Below, one piece after another: positions 28,932 through 37,155 of a DNA stretch of 64,000 bases. Under the pieces are notes generated by a model. That model searched no databases and had not been told where the DNA came from. It was given only the letters and a program-made list of their open reading frames with translations. The DNA comes from an uncultured Acinetobacter sp. (lineage in GTDB: Bacteria > Pseudomonadota > Gammaproteobacteria > Pseudomonadales > Moraxellaceae). The stretch's first letter is position 1. Each line of letters opens with the position of its first letter. The stretch is taken from assembly GCF_947493735.1 (NCBI RefSeq), contig NZ_CANLSL010000012.1, positions 18,026 to 82,025 of the forward strand, read 5' to 3'. The translations under genes and the position numbers were made by a program.

Positions 28932-28960
28932 ATGACAGGAAAGTGACAACAACATGACTA
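28932..28960 (-). promoter_or_regulatory. Pho box with three PhoB half-sites upstream of pstS
   Basis: On the minus strand three 7-bp units lie exactly 11 bp apart: TAGTCAT (28954-28960), TTGTCAC (28943-28949) and CTGTCAT (28932-28938), each followed by a 4-bp AT-rich spacer. This matches the PhoB consensus (CTGTCAT, four AT-rich bases, repeat). The box replaces the -35 region, with the start codon about 85 bases downstream. Confidence 0.88.
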
Positions 28961-29026
28961 TTTTGTTAATTCATTTATTTTTAATGAATTATTTCGTTTT
29001 TTATCCAAAAAAATTTCATAGTTTAA

Positions 29027-29056
29027 AATAGAAAAGAGCCTAGTTTAGGCTCTTTT
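29027..29056 (-). terminator. Terminator of the DUF11 surface-protein operon
   Basis: A perfect 11-bp stem AAAAGAGCCTA/TAGGCTCTTTT around a 3-base loop lies about 75 bases after the last gene of the operon, insulating it from pstS. Confidence 0.85.
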
Positions 29057-29131
29057 CATTTCATCTTGATGTCATTAAATTCTGTTATGAAACTTGTTTA
29101 ATCACATCAATTATAGATGGCTTACAATTCC

Positions 29132-32100
29132 TTACTGCGGTGTCACACAGAATCTTACTGTACCACTGCTTGCAGGCGTTAAGTTACCCGTCAATTGCCA
29201 TAGTAAAGCCTCTCCCGTACGTGTTGCATCACAGCTATTGCCACTTGGTGTCGACTGACAAGAGATGCTAGCAAAAGTGGTTCCTGTTGGCACTGAATCT
29301 TTGACTTTGACATTCTGAAGATTCTTCACACTATTGTTCTTATAGGTGATTTCATATTCCAGTTTGTCTAAAGTCGTTGCTTCATTCACTGTGCTAAATA
29401 CAGCTGTATCCGCAACAGTCGATGGGCAAGATGCAACCTTACGCACTTTCTTACTCAGTTCTAATCCTGCACTTCCTGTTAAGGTCGTATCTTGGACTGT
29501 ATTCGAGTCACCTGTGAGCGTCTGCGCAGGATTACTCAACGTCACGCTATAGCTCGCTTCGAGCTGTGCATTATGTTGCGCTCCCGCATAGACATTGGTT
29601 GGCACGTGAACACGTTGTACCAAGCAGATATCCGCTGATGGTAGTAGGCTCACTGGTGCAGAAGTGCTTGGATTAAATAATGCTTCTCCAGCATCTACTG
29701 TGCCATTACAGTTGCTATCACGATAGATCAGCGCTTGCCAATCTTGATCAGATGCACTGCTTGGCTGTTGATTTAATGTTTGCGTTATACCAGTCACTTG
29801 CACTGTCGCATCCGTTTGCAAGCGATGTGGATAGTCTGTCACTGCGCCTGCAACAACGGTATGTTGACCGTTTTCCGTCAGAATAAGATTCAGCTTCGCA
29901 TCACCAAAGTTCAGATCAGTGTAGTTTCCTGAAGTTGCCTTAGGTACTGTAATGGTATCTGTATCACGTGTATAGCCAGTCGTACCACTTACTGAGGTAT
30001 AACCTTCGACATTGGTCTGTACAACACAGAAGTTTGGACTTGGCAATGTCGCTTGACTCACTGCAAACTGATATTGACCCACTGCATCCGTTTCTGTTGT
30101 CGCAAGGACAGTGCCCGAACAGTTTGTCAATTGTACTGTGCTATTTGCTATTCCTACTTCGCCAGTGTTTTGCACTGCATTGTAGGCATTCGAGGCAATC
30201 CCAGTCATACCACTATTATCTTCAAAGACTTTACCTTGAATAACAATAGGAGTTAGCACAGAATCCGTATCTGTAGCTGAGTTGTTTGTACTCACTGGAT
30301 CAGTCGTACCACTTGGTGCTGTGATTGTGGCAACATTCGATACATTGCCACTGGTCGCTGTGACATTAGCTTTAATTGTAAATGTCACCACACCACCATT
30401 TGGCAAGGTTGGAATAGCTAAGCCATTGGAAGACTCAATATTTGCAATGGTAAGATTTGCCGCAGTCGGACAAGATGCACTATTTGTAGCTGAACACGTT
30501 ACAGAAGTTTTTGTCAATCCAGTCGCAGCTGCATCTCTAAACAATGCACCATTTGCTGCACGTGGACCATTATTTGTGACAACCACAGTATAGGTAACTT
30601 CATCACCTGTATAAGTTGCAGTCACACCATCTGTTTTAGTAATACTCAAATCTGCAGGAGGCAATGACACTGAGTCTGTATCCGTTGCAGAGTTATTGGT
30701 ACTCACTGGATCAGTCGTACCACTTGGTGCTGTGATTGTGGCAACATTCGATACATTGCCACTGGTCGCTGTGACATTCGCTTTAATTGTAAATGTCACC
30801 ACACCACCATTTGGCAAAGTTGGAATAGCTAAGCCATTGGTAGACTCAATATTTGCAATGTTTAAATCTGTTGCTAGTGGACATGATGCACCGTTACTTG
30901 CGGCACATGTCACAGAGGTTTTGCTCAAACCAGTCACAGCTGCATCTTTGAACAATGCGCCATTCGCTGCACGTGAACCATTATTTGTGACAACCACAGT
31001 ATAGGTAACTTCATCACCTGTATAAGTTGCAGTCACACCATCTGTTTTAGTGATGCTCAAATCCGCAGGCGGTAATGACACTGAGTCCGTGTCTGTTGCA
31101 GAGTTATTGGTAGTTACTGGATCAGTCGTACCACTTGGTGCTGTGATTGTGGCAACATTCGATACATTGCCACTGGTCGCTGTGACATTGGCTTTAATTG
31201 TAAATGTCACCACACCACCATTTGGCAAAGTCGGAATAGCTAAGCCATTGGTAGACTCAATATTTGCAATGGTAAGATTTGCCGCAGTCGGGCAAGATGC
31301 ACTATTTGTAGCTGAACAAGTCACAGAAGTTTTTGTCAATCCAGTCGCAGCTGCATCTCTAAACAATGCACCATTTGCTGCACTTGGTCCTTTATTAGTC
31401 ACTGCAATCGTATAGGTAACCTCATCACCTGTATAAGTTGCCGTTAAACCATCAGATTTTGTGATTTCCAAATCAGCTGCTGGAACAATCGTTAAATTCA
31501 CAGAGCTACTATTATTAGATGTAATCGAATCAGTTAGACCTGTAGACGATACCGTTGCCGTATTGGTCATACTACCTACTGTTGATGCAGTACCCTGAAC
31601 AACATAAGTACATGACGCACCAGATGCACCAGTAAATGAACCACTTAATACTTGTCCATTAATCGTTGGTGCAGGACATGCAGCCGTCGCAGTTGTCAAT
31701 AGTGTCAAATTGGTGATATTGGTCGGAACTGTATCAGTAAATGATGCTGTGTTTAAAACACCAGTGATCGCCGTTGGACCATTATTCGTGACTTTGATTT
31801 GGTAGAAGACATTACTACCCTGATTGACAGATATAGCCGTCGATGCAAATGAACCATTGGTTAGGCTTTGTTGCTTCTCAATCGCCATATCTGCAGCAGG
31901 TGAAATCGCAGTTTGCACACTACTACTATTATTCGTGGTGTCAGAATCACTTATACCACTTGGCGTAGAAATCGTTGCCGTATTGGTATACGATCCTTGC
32001 GTAGCTAAGAAAGGAGCATTTGCTCGAATCACCACTGTACAAGTTGCACCAACTGGACCACTAAAAGTACCAGTGACGGTATTACTTCCTGTTGGATTTT

Positions 32101-34429
32101 CAGTTGCAGTACAAACCGTTGCACCTCCTCCGCCTGTTCGACTTACAATCGAATTAAGGGTAAATGGGGAAGGTATCGCATCAGAAAAAGTCGCCCCAGT
32201 AACTGCTGTTGGACCATTATTAGTCATGACCAACTGATACTCAACAGTACTTCCATCTAAAGGTATAGGAACGATGCCCACAGGATCTCGTGTAAAAGTA
32301 CCTGATGTACCTGCGCGTTGGGTTTTTACAATACTCAGATCAATAAATGTACCTGTGTTTGTATATGTACAAGTCACATTTTCATCTGGCATTGTGATTT
32401 GATTATTTGTGACAGTAACTACTGTTGGTGTCGTACGCTCTGTCATACATTGCAATGAAGCATTATAGTTCGCAGAACTTCCAGTCGTAAATGATTCGGC
32501 AAACGTGATTTGCGCACCAACCGTAGCAAGTTTAGCCCCCGCAGAGTCAGTTTCACTCGCTGTTTCCGCTATCGCTGAAAAATCCGTCAAACCAGTCGCT
32601 GTAATATTTACAGCATCATTAATCTTGGCATTCGACCAAGACTTCCGAATCGTTAGATTACGTTTCTTTTCATTAGTAAATGTACAGGTAATATCTGCAC
32701 CATTTTTAATATTGGCCGCTGCTATCGTGAGTGTATTATTCACAAGCGTACCAAAATTACCTGTATTCCCCGTTGTTGCACTATTGGCATCGGTACATAC
32801 TGCACTCGCCAACTGATAATTAGTTAAAGCATCTTCTGTAATGTTTACAGCAGTATTGAGCGATTTTGCCCATAATTGAGCAGAAGTTACAGCAGTCCCA
32901 GCTACAGTCGTCGTCAAACTCGTTGACGTGACATCTGTGGTTGTATTTTGCAAATTTGAGATAGAAGAGAAGTTAAATGTACCTACGCCACCAACTGACC
33001 TTTTCGCAATTTTAATTTTTGCACCATTGATAATTGTCGCATTTACAGAACTACTGTTGTTGGTGGTATCAGGATCGGTACTACTTTCAAACAAATTTGC
33101 AGTGTTGGTAAAACTACCTAAAGCTGTGGCAGTACCTTGAAGTATTACTGTACATGTCCCACCAACAGGACCTGAAAATACACCCGAATAAGTATTACCT
33201 GACAAGCTGCCTGTACAACTTGTACCCGTCCCTGTAGTTGACGGTGTGCCGACAACACTCAGATTGGTGATATTACTCGGAATGTTATCACTAAATGTGG
33301 CAGGAGCAACGGCGTCTATCTGACTAGTACTCCCATTGGTAACTGATAACTGGTACTGCATGACTGTATCAACTGGTACATCATTCAACGCTGTACGAAC
33401 AAAACTATCACTGGTACCTTTGAGCTGACTTTTGACAATAGAAACATCATTATCTGCTTCAAGACTAGAAATACCAAAAAAGAATAAATCCCCACCAACC
33501 TGATTCGTATTTGGGCGCCACGAACTACCTTTGCCATCACCATGTAAATATACATCGAATGTTAATGATGTAATTCGTCGACCTTGCAAATAAACACTGC
33601 CACTCGCACCACCACTACCAGTAGTTGCACTAATAACGCTATTACTATTTGCAATACGTGTCGATGTGACAGAAAAGCCTGAGCTACCAGAGAGCCTTGA
33701 CATTGTAACACCTGTAGCAGAGGCGCTATTTACCAAGTCGAACTCAGCTGAAAATCCTTGATTACCAAAAGTTCCACCCAAGCCAGCAAGATGAAGTACA
33801 GGGTTCGTTACAGCACGATTAAAAGTTGCTGTAATTGTACCTACTCGATGGCGCCCATTTGTAGTTCGGTTAGTTGCTGCCAATCCACTGGTTGAAGCAA
33901 ATAATGCCATTCCATAGTTGCTTGAAGTATTAATACCACCCGTAGTTCCCGACGAACAGTTAGTACTATTCCCTGCACAGCCTGTAGGTGCATTCTGAAT
34001 CGACGCTGAAAAATTCTCATTAGTTGGACTACCAATACTATTCAGTGGTGAGAAAGTTCCTCTACTTGTCATAAAGTCGCCCGAGGCATTAATTGTACCA
34101 CCTATTGTAAAGTCAGGATTGTTACTTGAGTCGCTACTTGAATATTTAGAGTAGCTATATACCGAGCTAATATTGTACGTCACCGTCGTCGTTGGGGTAA
34201 AAGTAGTATAGTTATTATCGGTAGGGTTATTTGCGTTTAAACGAAATGTATGTGTCTGCGCACTTGAAGTTGGTCCCGTGGTTGCTCCTGATGTTCTAGA
34301 GTCTGAAAATATTTCCAAAGTTCTTGGTAGCGCTGAAGCTGTCATACTAATGCATATTGTCATCAGTATTACCATGCTCTTCAATATCGCTTTTTTGTAC
34401 GAAGTCATTGCTCTATTCAACGTAATCAT
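29132..34429 (-). CDS. Giant exported DUF11-repeat protein (1765 aa)
   Basis: The last gene of a three-gene surface-protein operon. A signal peptide ends at SMTASA. An N-terminal Ser/Thr/Asn/Gly-rich region (to about 320) with a beta-sandwich-like segment resembles adhesin lectin domains. Then come DUF11 domains at about 325-465, 697-835, 848-980, 986-1122, 1123-1259, 1260-1395 and 1651-1765, two prealbumin-like domains (about 470-690) and an SdrD-B-like domain (about 1395-1500; VFEDNSGMTG). Domains 986-1395 are three near-identical 137-aa repeats. It has no LPxTG, autotransporter barrel or other anchor. The ATG at 34429 follows AGGTG; it starts 16 bases after the 900-aa gene ends. Function unknown; adhesin or matrix is inference. 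Confidence 0.8.
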   Translation of the reverse strand: MITLNRAMTSYKKAILKSMVILMTICISMTASALPRTLEIFSDSRTSGATTGPTSSAQTHTFRLNANNPTDNNYTTFTPTTTVTYNISSVYSYSKYSSSDSSNNPDFTIGGTINASGDFMTSRGTFSPLNSIGSPTNENFSASIQNAPTGCAGNSTNCSSGTTGGINTSSNYGMALFASTSGLAATNRTTNGRHRVGTITATFNRAVTNPVLHLAGLGGTFGNQGFSAEFDLVNSASATGVTMSRLSGSSGFSVTSTRIANSNSVISATTGSGGASGSVYLQGRRITSLTFDVYLHGDGKGSSWRPNTNQVGGDLFFFGISSLEADNDVSIVKSQLKGTSDSFVRTALNDVPVDTVMQYQLSVTNGSTSQIDAVAPATFSDNIPSNITNLSVVGTPSTTGTGTSCTGSLSGNTYSGVFSGPVGGTCTVILQGTATALGSFTNTANLFESSTDPDTTNNSSSVNATIINGAKIKIAKRSVGGVGTFNFSSISNLQNTTTDVTSTSLTTTVAGTAVTSAQLWAKSLNTAVNITEDALTNYQLASAVCTDANSATTGNTGNFGTLVNNTLTIAAANIKNGADITCTFTNEKKRNLTIRKSWSNAKINDAVNITATGLTDFSAIAETASETDSAGAKLATVGAQITFAESFTTGSSANYNASLQCMTERTTPTVVTVTNNQITMPDENVTCTYTNTGTFIDLSIVKTQRAGTSGTFTRDPVGIVPIPLDGSTVEYQLVMTNNGPTAVTGATFSDAIPSPFTLNSIVSRTGGGGATVCTATENPTGSNTVTGTFSGPVGATCTVVIRANAPFLATQGSYTNTATISTPSGISDSDTTNNSSSVQTAISPAADMAIEKQQSLTNGSFASTAISVNQGSNVFYQIKVTNNGPTAITGVLNTASFTDTVPTNITNLTLLTTATAACPAPTINGQVLSGSFTGASGASCTYVVQGTASTVGSMTNTATVSSTGLTDSITSNNSSSVNLTIVPAADLEITKSDGLTATYTGDEVTYTIAVTNKGPSAANGALFRDAAATGLTKTSVTCSATNSASCPTAANLTIANIESTNGLAIPTLPNGGVVTFTIKANVTATSGNVSNVATITAPSGTTDPVTTNNSATDTDSVSLPPADLSITKTDGVTATYTGDEVTYTVVVTNNGSRAANGALFKDAAVTGLSKTSVTCAASNGASCPLATDLNIANIESTNGLAIPTLPNGGVVTFTIKANVTATSGNVSNVATITAPSGTTDPVSTNNSATDTDSVSLPPADLSITKTDGVTATYTGDEVTYTVVVTNNGPRAANGALFRDAAATGLTKTSVTCSATNSASCPTAANLTIANIESSNGLAIPTLPNGGVVTFTIKANVTATSGNVSNVATITAPSGTTDPVSTNNSATDTDSVLTPIVIQGKVFEDNSGMTGIASNAYNAVQNTGEVGIANSTVQLTNCSGTVLATTETDAVGQYQFAVSQATLPSPNFCVVQTNVEGYTSVSGTTGYTRDTDTITVPKATSGNYTDLNFGDAKLNLILTENGQHTVVAGAVTDYPHRLQTDATVQVTGITQTLNQQPSSASDQDWQALIYRDSNCNGTVDAGEALFNPSTSAPVSLLPSADICLVQRVHVPTNVYAGAQHNAQLEASYSVTLSNPAQTLTGDSNTVQDTTLTGSAGLELSKKVRKVASCPSTVADTAVFSTVNEATTLDKLEYEITYKNNSVKNLQNVKVKDSVPTGTTFASISCQSTPSGNSCDATRTGEALLWQLTGNLTPASSGTVRFCVTPQ
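30247..31479. repeat. Three tandem 411-bp repeats inside the giant DUF11 gene
   Basis: Three in-frame units of 411 bp (137 codons) repeat at positions 30589, 31000 and 31411 for the same motif (TATAGGTAAC). Stretches above 100 bp, such as the one encoding the VTFTIKANVTATSGNVSNVA segment, are almost identical between units, while the Asp/Glu-poor segments between them differ. Such identity implies recent duplication or gene conversion. Confidence 0.85.
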
Positions 34430-34445
34430 ACTTATGCACCTAAAA

Positions 34446-37148
34446 TTATTCTGCAACATAGCGCACCCCAAAACTAAACTCGTAAGACTGACCAGCGGCT
34501 ACGCTGTCCAAAACACCACTGACATTTCCTGCATTACCAACTGTTGTCGAAGTTGAGATCGAACTACAACTAGCACAACTTGGCGCATGTGATAACACCG
34601 TATATGCTGGTGTCTGATCACGGAAAGCAAAGGCGCTATTCAACGCTGTTGCACTCTGATTCGTTAAAGTCACACGATACTGCACACACTGCTCTGAGCC
34701 ATTCGTATTTTTACCGATTGGCAAAGTGTTGCTTGTATATGCACCCTCAACCGTACCATCACAATTTGCATCCAAACCTTGTAGCTTAGTTAAAATAAGC
34801 TGTTGATTGTTCACAGTCGTTAAATCAACCACTTGATCAATCACCACATTAGAAGCATCAACCAAATTCACGGTCGTGGTATTTGTTTGAGCAAGATTAT
34901 TCGCAGCTGTATTTTCCACTCGAACAAAAAGACGAACTTGCGAATTCGCAGCTAAGACGCCACCTGGCAAATCTGCAATGCTATCAATAAACACATCTGC
35001 ACTATCAAACTGACCATTACCATTACTATCCAAATACAAGTCTGCTTTAAAGTCGGGATTCGAGTTATTCATCACAAAGTCATGCGTCGAATCTAACGCT
35101 GTATCGGAATGATTGAGCAAAAGATGGCTATAAATAATCGTCCCTTGTGGTGCAACTTGACCACTGAGATCAGGCATAAACTCAACTTCTGCCGCAGATG
35201 CCACACTTGTAATTGCAATTTGGTTCAATATTGTATCGAAACCTGGATTGGTCGTTCCATCTGTACTTGTAACACTTGTAGAGCTAGCACGGAAATATAC
35301 TGGCACTGTACTTGTTTCTGCTTCAGGGCTTATTTCCACAACAGCACAAACAGTTTGTGTTTCACCATCATTGAGATAACGTGTCTTACCTATTTCAGCA
35401 CCTAATGTTGTACAGTTTGCATCTGCAGTTTGATAAAAACGTACTGAATTTACACCTGCAGGCAGATTTGCTTGAGCAAAGTTTTGATCTGCATCAGCAC
35501 TGAGTAAATATTCTGTTGGAGTCCCTGTATGTTTTACAGTTAATGGGAACACAACTGTTGAACCTGCTTCTGCATCACTTGTATTCGTTGTTAACGTCTT
35601 CCAAGCAACACCTGCATTAGCAACATTACCATTACCTGTACCATTCGCTGTTGTTTCTGGACTGTTATATAAATCAACAAGTTGAGTAGATGTAATCGCA
35701 TTTAAACTACTACGATCTTCAACCGTATCAACAACAGAGCTTTGATTGATTGATTGCGCTTGAGGCGTAATGCTATAGGTTTCAGATGTTGATACAGCAT
35801 AGTCACTTGGCAAGCGAACTTTGACCACGATTGCAAGATTTTGATTTGGCGCAATGCTACCTGTGTCAGGAATACCATCAGCATTACTATCAAGGAGTGG
35901 CGTTACACCATCTGCACGATAAAACTCAACCACACTTCCCGCCGGGAATGTATTATTTGCAATAGTCAGGTTATAGCGATCAGTCGTGTTACCTGTATTC
36001 CACACATAGTTATTAAAATTAATAACTCCGCCTTGACTCACGCCTGCAGCAGTCAATACGTTATCTGCTGCACTTGCACTGGCAGAGCTAGAATTCGCAT
36101 TAATTTCAACATCATAGATCGGGGAAACACGAAGGACAGCGATATTCGATTCATCAGAAATACTAGCAGTTGATGTCGAATTATCATGATCAGATGCAAC
36201 ATTTACAACATTACTAATATCACCAGCGGTTGCACGTACTACAGTTGCACGGAACTCTATAAAGCCTGATGTATTTGCAGGAACACTAGTAATAACAGCA
36301 GTCACAACATCATTATTGACGCTATAGTTAATACCTACTGGATCATTTGAACCTGTTGCAGGATTAACCGCTGTTCCATTCCAATTTTCGCTTCCAGCCA
36401 AATAATCCAAGTCTGTGCTTAATACATCGACCAAAGTCACATTACCTGTAACCGTACCATTATTATGATAATCAATACGAATAGTTACTGCGCTTCCCGT
36501 TGTTGTTTCAGTTACAGAGAATTTTTTACGCACAACCAATGCAGATTGATTCGTCACTGTCAACGTATCACCATTAGCTCCAACGTGTTGCCCATTAACG
36601 GAATTTACAGTAATCCCTGAAACAGACATTTGACCAGTCGTTACACTACTTGGAACTACACCACCAAGCAACAAACCAACAGATTGACCTGCTTCTAAAG
36701 CATAAGATGTAATCGGAGTTGAGGAATCAGGCAAACCATCACGATTGGCATCCAAATAAACTGCCAAACCTGATAAATCAAAATTATCACTATTTGCAAT
36801 ATTCGTAGAACCCAATGTGTACTGATCAGCAAAATTACCATTATTGGTTAAAGTATGCGGTAAATAAACAGTCTGACCTGCCACTACATTTTTATTGTTA
36901 TCTGCTGTCAACTGGAAAGAATACACAGGTAAAATCGTTGTTTGTACCAAGTTTGAACGACTCACCTGCACAACAGTAGACCCTTCTTCCGTATATTCGC
37001 CAATCGCCATATTACTGATAATGGTTTGATTTGCAGCGAATACATTTGTGCTCAACAGAACACCAAAAACCATGACAGCAAAGTAAATACTTTGCTTGAA
37101 ATGGTGGCGGGACTGGCTGAAATTCGACATTTTATCCATGATATTCAT
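34446..37148 (-). CDS. Exported DUF11-type surface protein (900 aa, paralogue A)
   Basis: Middle gene of the operon. A signal peptide ends at STNVFA. The mature protein is a chain of Thr/Asn/Gly/Val-rich beta-domains with DUF11-like phrases such as LPHTLTNNGNFADQY and a final VTLTNQSATALNSAFAFRD domain. Three DxNxDGxxD loops sit near residues 130, 420 and 708 (DANRDGLPDS, DSNADGIPDT, DSNGNGQFDS), with a fourth DANCDGTVEG near 795; these look like calcium-binding loops. Cys pairs cluster near the C-terminus. No anchor is seen. It starts seven bases after the upstream gene's stop and ends 16 bases before the next start. It is a paralogue of the 891-aa neighbour. Confidence 0.82.
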   Translation of the reverse strand: MNIMDKMSNFSQSRHHFKQSIYFAVMVFGVLLSTNVFAANQTIISNMAIGEYTEEGSTVVQVSRSNLVQTTILPVYSFQLTADNNKNVVAGQTVYLPHTLTNNGNFADQYTLGSTNIANSDNFDLSGLAVYLDANRDGLPDSSTPITSYALEAGQSVGLLLGGVVPSSVTTGQMSVSGITVNSVNGQHVGANGDTLTVTNQSALVVRKKFSVTETTTGSAVTIRIDYHNNGTVTGNVTLVDVLSTDLDYLAGSENWNGTAVNPATGSNDPVGINYSVNNDVVTAVITSVPANTSGFIEFRATVVRATAGDISNVVNVASDHDNSTSTASISDESNIAVLRVSPIYDVEINANSSSASASAADNVLTAAGVSQGGVINFNNYVWNTGNTTDRYNLTIANNTFPAGSVVEFYRADGVTPLLDSNADGIPDTGSIAPNQNLAIVVKVRLPSDYAVSTSETYSITPQAQSINQSSVVDTVEDRSSLNAITSTQLVDLYNSPETTANGTGNGNVANAGVAWKTLTTNTSDAEAGSTVVFPLTVKHTGTPTEYLLSADADQNFAQANLPAGVNSVRFYQTADANCTTLGAEIGKTRYLNDGETQTVCAVVEISPEAETSTVPVYFRASSTSVTSTDGTTNPGFDTILNQIAITSVASAAEVEFMPDLSGQVAPQGTIIYSHLLLNHSDTALDSTHDFVMNNSNPDFKADLYLDSNGNGQFDSADVFIDSIADLPGGVLAANSQVRLFVRVENTAANNLAQTNTTTVNLVDASNVVIDQVVDLTTVNNQQLILTKLQGLDANCDGTVEGAYTSNTLPIGKNTNGSEQCVQYRVTLTNQSATALNSAFAFRDQTPAYTVLSHAPSCASCSSISTSTTVGNAGNVSGVLDSVAAGQSYEFSFGVRYVAE

Positions 37149-37155
37149 CCGCTCT

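Noticed and set aside
30247..31479. CRISPR-like or VNTR array
   Set aside because: Units are 411 bp, coding and in frame, with no short direct repeats separated by unique spacers.
30282..33140. Several plus-strand frames of 70-137 codons in the DUF11 region
   Set aside because: They are antisense shadows that repeat because the underlying DUF11 DNA is repeated.
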